64,000 nucleotides of DNA, taken from assembly GCF_017581965.1 (NCBI RefSeq), contig NZ_JAGEVF010000005.1, forward strand, positions 124,001 to 188,000, written 5' to 3'. Under the pieces are notes generated by a model. That model saw nothing but the letters and a program-made list of their open reading frames with translations. It was not told the origin of the DNA and made no database searches. The stretch comes from Winogradskyella pelagia (lineage in GTDB: Bacteria > Bacteroidota > Bacteroidia > Flavobacteriales > Flavobacteriaceae). The translations under genes were made by a program, and so were the position numbers. This document shows, one piece after another, positions 27,280-37,500 of this stretch (the first letter of the stretch is position 1; the number at the start of each line of letters is the position of its first letter).

Positions 27280-29760
27280 ATGCGACAAATTTTTCTTCTA
27301 TTGGTTTTAAGTCTCGGACTACAAAGCATCATCTGTGCTCAAATAATACCAACCCCTACCGATGTTTTAGGCTATGAATTAGGTGAGCATTTCAGCAGGC
27401 ATCATCAAGTAGTAGACTATTTTAAGACCGTTTCAAAAATTAGACCTAAACAGGTAGTTCTAGAACAGTACGGCCTAACGAATGAAAGACGACCACTTTA
27501 TCTGGCTTTTATTTCTAGCGAAGAAAATATTGCCAACCTAGATAACATTAGGCGTAATCATCTAAAAAATGCTGGAATTTTAAAAGGTGAATCCTCTAAC
27601 CCGGAAATTGCCGTGGTTTGGTTAAGTTACAACGTTCATGGAAATGAAGCCTCTAGCACAGAAGCCTCTATGCTTACCTTATATAACCTTTTAACCGAGC
27701 AACAAGACCTTTTAAAAAATACGGTTGTAATTATAGACCCTTGTATTAACCCAGATGGTAGAGATCGCTATGTCAATTGGTATAACGAAACTTCTAGTCA
27801 GCCAAACGATATTGACCCTCAAGCTAGCGAACATAACGAGCCTTGGCCAGGTGGAAGACCTAATCACTACTTGTTTGACCTCAATAGGGATTGGGCTTGG
27901 GCAACCCAAATTGAAACGCAATCACGACTAAAAGTATATAACACTTGGATGCCTCATATCCATGTAGATTTTCATGAGCAAGGAATTAATGAACCGTATT
28001 ATTTTGCTCCTGCAGCAGAACCTTTCCACGAGATTATTTCAGATTTTCAACGTGACTTTCAAACTCAATTAGGTAAAAACCATGCCAAATATTTTGATGA
28101 AAATGGATGGTTATTCTTTACGAGAGAACGCTTTGACTTACTGTATCCAAGCTACGGTGACACCTACCCTACTTTTATGGGAGCTATTGGTATGACCTAT
28201 GAACAGGCTGGACATGGCAGGGCTGGTCTTGGAATTATTAACGACGAAGGAACGCTTCTTACGCTTAAGGACCGACTATTGCACCATACAACAACTGGAA
28301 TTTCTACAGTTGAAATGGCCTCAAAAGAAGCGAAAAAACTGAATTTTGAGTTCTCTAAGTTTTTTGATAATTCTGATTTAGAGTATAAGAGTTTTGTACT
28401 TAGTGGAAATAGTGATAAAATCAATGCCGTAAAGCGCTTATTAGACAAACACGACATAGGGTATGAGAATCCTAATAGAGGTAAGGTTTCAGGATACGAC
28501 TACGGCAATGCTAAACAAGGTAGTTTACAGGTTACAGAAAAAGACCTTGTTATACATACCAATCAACCTAAGGGTAAAATGGTAAAAGCACTATTTGAGC
28601 CTAATGCTAAACTTTCAGATTCGTTAACCTACGATATCACCGCATGGAGTATTCCTTATGCTTATGGATTGGAGGCTGTAGCCAGTAAATCTAAAGTTTC
28701 AAGTTCAGAATTATCAGCTATTAAAACCCTACCAACCATTTCTGAGGCATATGGCTATGCTTTTCATTGGGATACTCTTAATGATGGTAAATTTTTAGCA
28801 GAATTACTCCAAAACGATTTTAGAGTCCGTTTCACGGAAAAACCATTTACCTCAAATGGTGTTAGTTTTGACCGTGGGTCATTAATAATTACTAAAGGAG
28901 ACAATACGCATTTAGACAACTTCTTATCAGATTTAAAAACTATTATTCAAAATCATGAGCAAGAAGTATTTTCAATAGCGACTGGTTTTTCGGATAAAGC
29001 TCCAGATATAGGGTCGCCAGACATTAAGTTAATCAATAGACAGAAAGTTGCTATCCTTTCAGGCAATGGTACTTCGTCTTTGAGTTATGGTGAGCTTTGG
29101 CACTTTTTTGAAAAGCAATTACGGTATCCATTGACTTCGATTAATACGGATAACCTAAACCGTACAAATCTAGATAACTACAACGTGTTGATTATACCAA
29201 ATGGGTATTACGGTTCTGTAATTAACAAAAACGGTCTCAGTAAAATCAAAGATTGGGTAAGGCAAGGTGGAAAAATAATTGCAATCGGTAATGCCTTACG
29301 AAGTTTTGCAGGTAAAGAAGGTTTTGGCTTAACCGAAAAAAAATCAGAAACAAAAGAAGGGTCTACTAACCTAATGGCGTTTGCAGATAGAGAACGTGCC
29401 TCAACTAACGATATGATAACTGGTGCTATATTTAAAACCAAAGTGGACAATACACACCCTATGGCTTACGGTTATCCGTCGGACTATTTCACCTTAAAAT
29501 TGGGAACCACTAGCTATGACCTATTGAGTAGTGGATACAATGTTGGGTATATCGCAGCACCAAACGTATATTCTGGATTTGCGGGTAAAGCTACCTTAAG
29601 CAAACTAGAAAATTCAATGATTTTTGGTGAAGAACGTATGGGGAGTGGAAGTTTTATTTATATGGTTGACAATATTCTCTTTAGAAGTTTCTGGGAGAAT
29701 GGAAAGTTATTTCTGGTCAATTCTATTTTCTTCGTAAATAATAACGCCTTTGAGCTTTAA
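27280..29760 (+). CDS. Secreted M14-family zinc carboxypeptidase
   Basis: 826 residues from ATG at 27280, chosen because it gives a clean signal peptide (MRQIFLLLVLSLGL...CAQ); a TTG nine codons earlier is in frame. The M14 zinc ligands are in NVHGNEASSTE (HxxE) and VDFHEQGIN (His), and the general base Glu is probably in MTYEQAGHGR. The C-terminal ~250 residues form an extra domain resembling a class I glutamine-amidotransferase-like fold (VAILSGNGTSSLSYGELWHF...). The M16 gene starts 13 bp downstream, so the two peptidases are likely co-expressed. Confidence 0.9.
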   Translation: MRQIFLLLVLSLGLQSIICAQIIPTPTDVLGYELGEHFSRHHQVVDYFKTVSKIRPKQVVLEQYGLTNERRPLYLAFISSEENIANLDNIRRNHLKNAGILKGESSNPEIAVVWLSYNVHGNEASSTEASMLTLYNLLTEQQDLLKNTVVIIDPCINPDGRDRYVNWYNETSSQPNDIDPQASEHNEPWPGGRPNHYLFDLNRDWAWATQIETQSRLKVYNTWMPHIHVDFHEQGINEPYYFAPAAEPFHEIISDFQRDFQTQLGKNHAKYFDENGWLFFTRERFDLLYPSYGDTYPTFMGAIGMTYEQAGHGRAGLGIINDEGTLLTLKDRLLHHTTTGISTVEMASKEAKKLNFEFSKFFDNSDLEYKSFVLSGNSDKINAVKRLLDKHDIGYENPNRGKVSGYDYGNAKQGSLQVTEKDLVIHTNQPKGKMVKALFEPNAKLSDSLTYDITAWSIPYAYGLEAVASKSKVSSSELSAIKTLPTISEAYGYAFHWDTLNDGKFLAELLQNDFRVRFTEKPFTSNGVSFDRGSLIITKGDNTHLDNFLSDLKTIIQNHEQEVFSIATGFSDKAPDIGSPDIKLINRQKVAILSGNGTSSLSYGELWHFFEKQLRYPLTSINTDNLNRTNLDNYNVLIIPNGYYGSVINKNGLSKIKDWVRQGGKIIAIGNALRSFAGKEGFGLTEKKSETKEGSTNLMAFADRERASTNDMITGAIFKTKVDNTHPMAYGYPSDYFTLKLGTTSYDLLSSGYNVGYIAAPNVYSGFAGKATLSKLENSMIFGEERMGSGSFIYMVDNILFRSFWENGKLFLVNSIFFVNNNAFEL

Positions 29761-29773
29761 AACAAATTTTATA

Positions 29774-32599
29774 ATGAAACAAATTACAAGTACCATATTA
29801 ATTCTATTTTGTTTAGTTTTTATTTTCGGTTGTGAAGGCGAGAAAATAAATACATCCAAAAGTGAACTCAATGTAGATTTTGAAAAATTCACTTTAGATA
29901 ATGGATTAACCGTTATTCTCCATGTTGACCGATCAGACCCAGTTGCAGCTGTAGCTTTAACAGCTCACGTAGGTTCAGCGCGCGAAAAAGAAGGCAGAAC
30001 TGGCTTTGCACATCTCTTTGAACATTTGTTGTTTTTAGAATCTGAAAATTTAGGAAAGGGAGGTTTAGATAAAATGAGTGCGAGAATTGGTGGCTCTGGT
30101 GCAAATGGCTCTACAAGTAGAGACCGCACTAATTATTTCCAAACCGTTCCCAAGGATGCTTTAGAAAAAATGATTTGGGCAGAAGCCGATAAACTAGGTT
30201 TTTTTATTAATACAGTGACTGAGCCAGTATTAGCTAAAGAAAAACAAGTAGTCAAAAATGAAAAACGCCAGCGTGTAGACAACCAGCCTTATGGCCATAA
30301 TTCGGCTGTAATCAACAGTAATCTATATCCTAAAGGGCATCCCTATAGTTGGGAAGTTATAGGCTCCTTAGAAGATTTACAAAATGCTACGCTCCTCGAT
30401 GTTAAGGAATTCTACAAGCGTTGGTACGTTCCTAATAACGTTATTCTTACAATTGCTGGAGATATAGATGTAGAGCAAACAAAGGATTGGGTAAAAAAAT
30501 ACTTTGATGAAATTCCACGAGGTGAGGATATTCCAGAAATCAAGAAACAACCCGTCAATCTAAAAGACTCTAAGCGCTTATACTACGAAGACAATTTCGC
30601 AAGACTGCCTAGACTTACAATGGCATGGCCTGGAGTGCCACAATACCATGAAGATTCCTATGCACTTAGTGTATTATTGGATTATTTGTCAAATGGAAAA
30701 AATGCACCATTACATAAAGTATTAATCGATTCTGAAAAGCTTACCGACAATGTGCGATTTAGACAAAATAACTCAGAAATAGCCGGACAAATAATGCTTT
30801 CCGTTACAGCATTTAACCAAATAGACCTTAATACTGTAGCCAAAGCTATCCAAGATGGGTTTAAGGATTTTGAGAATAATGGTATTTCAGAAAAAGATTT
30901 AGACCGCATTAAAGCTAAACAAGAAACCAATTTCTATAGAGGTTTATCAAGTGTACTGGGGAAAGGGTTTCAACTAGCCCAATACCAAATATTTGCGGGC
31001 GATGCCAACTACATCAATGAAGATATTAAGCGTATTTTGGCAATAACTCCTGCAGATGTTAAACGTGTATATAATACATATCTAAAAGACCGTCCTTTCG
31101 TAGCAACAAGTTTTGTGCCTAAAAACCAAAGTGATTTGGTGTTACGTAACTCTCAACTTGCCAATGTTGTTGAAGAACAAATTGTAGATGGTGCTGAAGA
31201 ATCCTTCGACCCTAAACTTATGGCTAACTACGAAAAAACACCTAGCAGCTTTGACAGAAGTATTGAGCCACCGTATGGAGAGCGACCTGAATTAAAAATT
31301 CCTGAAGTTTGGAAAGAAGAATTAGAATCTGGATTAAAGGTTTATGGCATTGAATATTCTGAAGTGCCCTTAGTTCAATTTCAACTGCAATTAGAAGGTG
31401 GATTGCTTTTAGAACAAAAAGACAAAATCGGTGTTTCTAATCTTTTGGCCGCTTTAATGACAAAAGGTACAGCCAATAAAACCGCTGAAGAATTAGAAAT
31501 AGCGATAGAAAGTATAGGGGCTACAATAAATGCTTATGCTACAGACACTAATATTACAATTTCTGGGACTACGCTTTCTAAGCACTACGATGCTACAATG
31601 GAGCTGCTCACTGAGATTTTGCTATATCCGCGCTGGGATATGGAAGAATTTGAACTTTTAAAACAAAGTACTTTAAATGGTATACAACGACAAAAGGCAA
31701 ACCCTAACAGTATTGCTTCTAATGAATTTGCAAAGCTTCTTTATGGTGATAATAATGTGTTGTCATACAATAACAACGGTACAGAAATCTCCGTAAAAAG
31801 TATTTCTATAGCAGATTTACAAGAGTACTACAGTTCTAACCTTACACCGCAAAATGCTAAACTCCATATTGTTGGTGACATTTCTTCGGAGGAGGTAGCA
31901 AAAGCCCTACAAGAAATTAATACCAACTGGCAATCTAAGTTTGTTGAAATACCGGAGCTGCCAATTGCCAATTCAATAGATGCTTCTAAAATATACTTTT
32001 ATGATGTTCCAGGAGCTAAGCAATCCGTACTTAGAATTGGCCGTTCAGCCCTTAAGGCAACCGATGATGATTACTACGTTTCTACAGTGATGAATTATCG
32101 CTTAGGTGGTGGCGGGTTTGCCTCTCAACTTACTCAAGAGTTGAGAGAAACCAAAGGTTATACTTATGGCATAGGCTCTAGATTTAGCGGTAATAATTAT
32201 ACAGGGACATTCTCTATAAGTAGTGGCGTTAGATCAAATGTAACTCTAGAATCTACGCAATTGATTATTTCCATTCTAGAGAACTATGGCGAAAATTTTA
32301 GTGCCAGCGACCTAGAGGTCACAAAAGGATTTACAATAAAAAGCCAAGCTAGATCCTTTGAGACATTAAATGCAAAACTCAACATGCTTAGTGATATTAG
32401 TAATTATGGTTTTTCTGATGATTATGCGATTAAAAGACAAAACAAGGTGAATGATATGACATTGGATGAAATTAAATCACTTATAAATAAGTATATCACC
32501 CCGAACCAAATGATATATTTAGTCGTAGGAGATGCTAAGACCCAGTTTGATAAACTAGAAGCTCTTGGATTTGGCAAGCCAATTTTACTCAATGAGTAA
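29774..32599 (+). CDS. M16 (pitrilysin/insulinase) family peptidase, lipoprotein
   Basis: 941 residues from ATG at 29774. This start was chosen because it opens a lipoprotein signal (ILILFCLVFIFGCEGE, Cys about 20) and avoids overlapping the previous gene. The inverted zinc motif HLFEH (in GFAHLFEHLLFLES) with the distal Glu in KEKQVVKNEKRQRVD marks an active N-terminal half. The second half is a catalytically silent M16 repeat with the usual RETKGYTYGIGSRF segment. It would degrade peptides in the periplasm. Operon partner of the M14 peptidase. Confidence 0.93.
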   Translation: MKQITSTILILFCLVFIFGCEGEKINTSKSELNVDFEKFTLDNGLTVILHVDRSDPVAAVALTAHVGSAREKEGRTGFAHLFEHLLFLESENLGKGGLDKMSARIGGSGANGSTSRDRTNYFQTVPKDALEKMIWAEADKLGFFINTVTEPVLAKEKQVVKNEKRQRVDNQPYGHNSAVINSNLYPKGHPYSWEVIGSLEDLQNATLLDVKEFYKRWYVPNNVILTIAGDIDVEQTKDWVKKYFDEIPRGEDIPEIKKQPVNLKDSKRLYYEDNFARLPRLTMAWPGVPQYHEDSYALSVLLDYLSNGKNAPLHKVLIDSEKLTDNVRFRQNNSEIAGQIMLSVTAFNQIDLNTVAKAIQDGFKDFENNGISEKDLDRIKAKQETNFYRGLSSVLGKGFQLAQYQIFAGDANYINEDIKRILAITPADVKRVYNTYLKDRPFVATSFVPKNQSDLVLRNSQLANVVEEQIVDGAEESFDPKLMANYEKTPSSFDRSIEPPYGERPELKIPEVWKEELESGLKVYGIEYSEVPLVQFQLQLEGGLLLEQKDKIGVSNLLAALMTKGTANKTAEELEIAIESIGATINAYATDTNITISGTTLSKHYDATMELLTEILLYPRWDMEEFELLKQSTLNGIQRQKANPNSIASNEFAKLLYGDNNVLSYNNNGTEISVKSISIADLQEYYSSNLTPQNAKLHIVGDISSEEVAKALQEINTNWQSKFVEIPELPIANSIDASKIYFYDVPGAKQSVLRIGRSALKATDDDYYVSTVMNYRLGGGGFASQLTQELRETKGYTYGIGSRFSGNNYTGTFSISSGVRSNVTLESTQLIISILENYGENFSASDLEVTKGFTIKSQARSFETLNAKLNMLSDISNYGFSDDYAIKRQNKVNDMTLDEIKSLINKYITPNQMIYLVVGDAKTQFDKLEALGFGKPILLNE

Positions 32600-32670
32600 T
32601 CGCTAATTTCGTTGGTATCAGCTTCTCAAGAATTGATTATCTTTAGAGTACTAATAAAAAACAATTCAAA

Positions 32671-33042
32671 ATGAAACTAGGTGCATTTTCAATAAGTCTA
32701 GCAGTTAAGGATTTGAGTACATCTAAAGCCTTCTATGAGAAGTTAGGATTCGAAGTTTTTGGAGGAGCAATGGACAAAAACTACATTATTATGAAAAATG
32801 AGTCCACTTTAATTGGCCTATTTCAGGGTATGTTTGAAAACAATATTCTTACTTTTAATCCAGGCTGGGACGAAAATACTCATACTCTAGAGCATTTTGA
32901 TGATGTCCGAGATATCCAGAAGGATTTAAATTCTAAAGGGATAACATTTGTTCAAAAAGCGGATGAAACTACTACGGGTCCGGCCAGCTTTGTTATTTTA
33001 GATCCCGATGGTAATGCCATTTTGGTGGATCAGCATGTCTAG
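32671..33042 (+). CDS. Glyoxalase/VOC superfamily protein
   Basis: 123 residues in two beta-alpha-beta-beta-beta modules. It begins LGAFSISLAVKDLSTSKAFY and ends with FVILDPDGNAILVDQH, the usual VOC start and finish. Members include glyoxalase I, dioxygenases and antibiotic-binding proteins; the metal ligands of glyoxalase I are not obvious, so the reaction is unknown. It stands alone, 71 bp after the M16 gene. Confidence 0.85.
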   Translation: MKLGAFSISLAVKDLSTSKAFYEKLGFEVFGGAMDKNYIIMKNESTLIGLFQGMFENNILTFNPGWDENTHTLEHFDDVRDIQKDLNSKGITFVQKADETTTGPASFVILDPDGNAILVDQHV

Positions 33043-33122
33043 GCTATTCTATTTGTCTTAACATAAGATCAAGAAATATCCAGAATATTGCGCGTATCTT
33101 CGTTAAAAATTGTTGGATAAAC

Positions 33123-33812
33123 GTGTCTCAAACCACTATTCTTTCATTATTCCAATATAAAGGATTTAAACCAAAATGGCATGCGCTTGGCCGTATGGGA
33201 CGTCCACCGTTACGCAATCAAAACTTCCAAGGATTAAGCTTTTGGAAACCCTTTGGTACTGGCAGTGGTAATGGTTTTTCTATTTGGCCAGACTTTTCAA
33301 CGTTTGGGCTACTTACTGTATTTGACTCCGAGGACAATGCCAAAAAATTTCTTAAAAACAAATCACTTAAGGAATATGAAGCGCCTTCCATAAAGCATTC
33401 TCACGTTTTAATGCACTCTATAAAAGCCCACGGTCAATGGAGTAAGCAAGAACCTTTTGTGTCGTCAGTGGGCCACGACCCGTCAAAACCACTTGCCGTT
33501 ATTACAAGAGCTACAATTAAACCTAAACTTGCACATAAATTTTGGTGGCATGTGCCGTCCGTATCAAAATCTATGGATGGCCACAAAGGGTTGATTTTCT
33601 CCAAAGGTATTGGCGAGTGGCCTATTTTTATGCAAGCTACATTTTCATTTTGGGAAACTGGGGAGGATATGATGGCATATGCCTATAAAAATCAAAAGCA
33701 TGCGGAAATGGTAAAAAAAACACGAGAACTAGGATGGTACTCCGAAGAGTTGTTTTCGCGCTTTCATCCTTTTGAAGTTAGAGGCCATCTCATTGATTTT
33801 AAATTAAAGTAA
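33123..33812 (+). CDS. Spheroidene monooxygenase (CrtA)-like protein
   Basis: 229 residues starting at GTG. It has the family segments ALGRMGRPPL, FWKPFGTGSGNGFSIWPDFS and, near the end, GIGEWPIFMQATFSFWET followed by GWYSEELFSRFHPF, all close to CrtA-type haem monooxygenases that add keto groups to carotenoids. No other carotenoid gene is present here, and many non-phototrophic bacteria carry such homologues with unknown roles. It converges with the lipoprotein gene at 33824 with an 11-bp gap. Confidence 0.82.
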   Translation: MSQTTILSLFQYKGFKPKWHALGRMGRPPLRNQNFQGLSFWKPFGTGSGNGFSIWPDFSTFGLLTVFDSEDNAKKFLKNKSLKEYEAPSIKHSHVLMHSIKAHGQWSKQEPFVSSVGHDPSKPLAVITRATIKPKLAHKFWWHVPSVSKSMDGHKGLIFSKGIGEWPIFMQATFSFWETGEDMMAYAYKNQKHAEMVKKTRELGWYSEELFSRFHPFEVRGHLIDFKLK

Positions 33813-33823
33813 TCCCTTTCCGC

Positions 33824-34528
33824 CTAATTCGATATGCTAAACTGATAGACACCAGATTCTGAAGAATTTCCTGCAGCATCCTTCGTTACCACGTACCAAT
33901 AATAAATAGTTCCTGGAGTTACAGAAACCGTGAGTTGATTAACATTAACATCTGTTGCATTAACACTAGGTGGATTCTCTATCCCTAAATACACATCGTA
34001 ATTTACAATATCGTCATCAAGATCACTCCCATTCCATTCTAAGGTTAGACTATTGGTAGATGGAATTGTTTGTGCCATTGCGGGAGATACAATTTCTGCC
34101 GGAAAAGGCGTGTAATTTTGAATACCTAGACCAGCATTATAAAAATTCCATAGGGCGCTTTGTTTTGTCTCTCCTTGGTGGTTATATTCTACAGACCATC
34201 GGTATGGTGCGGCACGATTTATAACGACAGGAAAAATAAAATCTACAGTATCAAATTGCGAAATGGAGTTAGTTGCTAGATTTTCTACCGTGAGCGTATA
34301 AACATCTGCATTGGTATTTGGTTCCCATTCAAATAATACAGTACTTTCTGTTGGTGTTAAATTTATTCCCTCATTACACAATGAATTTTCAAATGGAAAC
34401 ACTAGTTGTACACCGTTGGGTGCGTCTTGTCCATTCCCATTACCGTTCTGATTCTCATCACCATCAGAAGATTTACTACAAGCAAAAAGCAAAGAAATTA
34501 TTATAATTAAAGTACCTAATCGTCTCAT
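33824..34528 (-). CDS. Lipoprotein with fibronectin-type III-like domains
   Basis: 234 residues. The lipobox is ISLLFACSKSSDG (Cys about 17), followed by a Gly/Asn-rich linker and two Ig/Fn3-like segments (TVLFEWEPNTNADVYTLTV and NSLTLEWNGSDLDDDIVNYD, ending GTIYYWYVVTKDAAGNSSES). Likely exposed on the outer membrane, possibly a binding module. Its ATG overlaps the stop of the giant LRR gene by 4 bp, so it is the final gene of the four-gene surface operon and translationally coupled to the LRR protein. Confidence 0.85.
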   Translation of the reverse strand: MRRLGTLIIIISLLFACSKSSDGDENQNGNGNGQDAPNGVQLVFPFENSLCNEGINLTPTESTVLFEWEPNTNADVYTLTVENLATNSISQFDTVDFIFPVVINRAAPYRWSVEYNHQGETKQSALWNFYNAGLGIQNYTPFPAEIVSPAMAQTIPSTNSLTLEWNGSDLDDDIVNYDVYLGIENPPSVNATDVNVNQLTVSVTPGTIYYWYVVTKDAAGNSSESGVYQFSISN

Positions 34529-37500
34529 TCCTTAATAATTTTTTGGGTTGATATCATGGATTTAGATTGAACGGATATTACGTAAATTCCTGATGCGTAA
34601 GGGCTCATATCAAAATATACTTCGGAGCCTATGTTTTTTATTGTTTTTGACCGGAGTAATTGACCATATGGAGAATAGATATAGAGTTGTATATCTTCAT
34701 CTTCAGCAGGGTAATAAATAGTAAGTATGTCCTTAACCGGATTAGGATAAAACAATGCGTCTTGAGACACAAGAATTCTTTCTTCATAGATTCCTTGGCA
34801 ATCCAAATCTGTTTTTACCTTTAAATCATTAATTCCGTTTTGTAGTTGAAGAACTAATGCAGGGTTGTATGTGGTAAAGGTTTCGCCATTTAGTTCTATA
34901 TGATATTTAGAACTACCTGATAGGGCTAGGGAAATTTCATCTCCAGAAGCCATCCTATTCGAAAAAACCTCCAATGGCTCTGGTTGAGTAATTACAATGG
35001 TATAGCAAATTTCATAGTCTGGCCATTCCTCTATAGTAATACATAAACTATAGGTACCAGCCAATAGATTGAATATATCAATGTCATTTGTGAAATTATA
35101 TTCCTGATAGAAATCGTCACTTATTAAAGTTGCCGTGTAGGCATAAAGCTCTTGTCCAATTATAGTAATTTGGCCGTTATTGCTATTTAGACAGGTTTCA
35201 CTGGTTACCGAAACCGTAAAATTATCTGAAGGTAAATCAGGAATTGCACATCCAAATAAGTCTACTGCTGCACCAAATGGTGTATTCGGACATTGGTCGT
35301 CTTCATTAGGGATGCCATCATTATCTGCATCGGCACATATGGTCTGGTAGCTTGATGTTTCATCTTTAAACCAATTATCGTAAAAACCATCAACATTATT
35401 AATTACAGCAACAGGATCATCAACTAAAATGCAACTTAAGCTTGGATTATTAGTGGCATTGAAAAGTTGTAAATTTTCATTGTTTCCGTTCTGAAGGTTC
35501 AATTGATCGGCAATTAGTTGATTAGACTGACAGAACAATAATCTAAGACTAGTGTTCTGTGTTACATCTAAGGCTGATAATTGGTTAGAAGCACATATTA
35601 GCTCTTCTAAATTAATAAGAGCATCAACATTTAATTGCGTCAATGCATTATTTGAGATATCTACATCGATAAGATTGAAATTATTATTAAGATTAATCTG
35701 AGAGATTTGATTACTGCCTAAATCTAAGTCTGTTAATTCTGTGAGAATAGACACATCAATATTCGTAAGCATATTCTCCGAGGCGTTAAGGTTATTGAGT
35801 AACAAATTGTTACTTAAATCTAAGGTTGATAAAGCATTGTTTTGAATATTAAGTGTGGTAAGGTTCAAAAACGCCTCAATACCTGTTAAGTCTGAAATCT
35901 CACGTCCGCTGACATCTAAAAATACCAAATCTTCAATTTGTCCCGTAAATACGTAGTCGTCTAAAGGGCCAGAGTCATAGCCCAAATCAATTAAGGCCTG
36001 TTCAAAATTATCATCGGGCACAAACGTTTGGCCAAAGAAACATTCTGTTGACAATTGTGCCGTTGAATCGATAAGCCAATTTGAACCATTTGGTACTGTG
36101 CCATTATCCGATTCTATGCATAATAAATTGGGGTTGTTTTGAGCATTTAGATTTGCTAGAATAGCATTCTGCCCATTTCTGATATTCAAAATTTCTAACA
36201 TATTAAAGCTACAATCAATACTTATAATAGCTTGATTTTCTTGAAAATTTAACTCTGTAATCTCATTGTTTTCACAAGCAAACACTTCTAAAGACAAAAC
36301 ATCTGCAGGGATAAATGCAGTAAATGCATTGTCTGCAATATTTAGGTCTAAAAGATTTTGGTTTTGAGACAAGTCTAAAGCACTGAGAGCGTTTCCTGAG
36401 GTGTTTAAGGCAGTAATTTGTGTATTATTTTCTAGCTGTAATTCGGTTAACTGATTCCCTGAAATATTTAAGTTGAGCAAAGCTATATTATTACTTAAAT
36501 CAACGTCGATAAGATTGTTGTTAGAAACATTGAGAGTTTCTAAATTCTCAAAATCCTCTATACCTGCTAAGTCAGCAATACCATTACCACTAATATCTAG
36601 ATTAGTTAAGCCTTGAATATTTGAGGTAAGTACAAAATCATTTAATGGCGCAGTATCTAATCCTAAATCTATAAGGGCTTGTTCAAAATTATCATCAGGC
36701 ACAAAGGTTTCACCAAAATTACAATCTACGCTGTAAGATGTATCCTCGTCCTTTAACCAACCAGCTCCAATACTATTTTCGTCATCAACCTGAATACATT
36801 CTAAATTTGGATTACCTGTAGTATTTAAACTTGCAATATCAGGGTTAATACCATTTTGGAGATTTACAAAATCAAATAGGTTGTTCGACAAGTTTATGGA
36901 TATCGTCTCTGGGCAAAATTCGTTCTGGCCAGGCTGAAAAGTACAAGCAGACAATGCCATGGTTGTAAGGTCTAACGGACCTTCAATCTGATTATTACTA
37001 ACATTTAACACCTTCAATACACTGAGATCGTTTGATAAGGTGAATTGCGTTATTTGATTTGAACTCACATCCAAATCTATAAGACTGGCGTTGGCACTTA
37101 AATCCGCTTCGTTTAGTTGATTGGAGGACGCATATAAACGCGTTAAAACCGTATTTGTATTAAGTTCTAGTGCAGATATAGCATTAAAACTGCAATTGAG
37201 ATGATTTAGAACAGTATTAGAAGTCACATCTAAAGTGGATAGCTCATTCTGTGACAATAAGGCTGTATCTAAATCTAAATTGGCAGACAAATCAATATTA
37301 GTAATTTGATTGTTCGTTAGAGATAAAAAGGTTAACCCAGGATTTGCTGATACATTAAGTGCAGTTAATTCATTTGAGCTACAATTAAGTGTCTCAAGAC
37401 CTTGATAATTATTAACCAAAATAGTAGACAATTCATTATTGGCACAACTCAATTCAGTTAAGCTGGTATTTGGTATAGTAGCTGTGGTAAGGGCTGTTAA

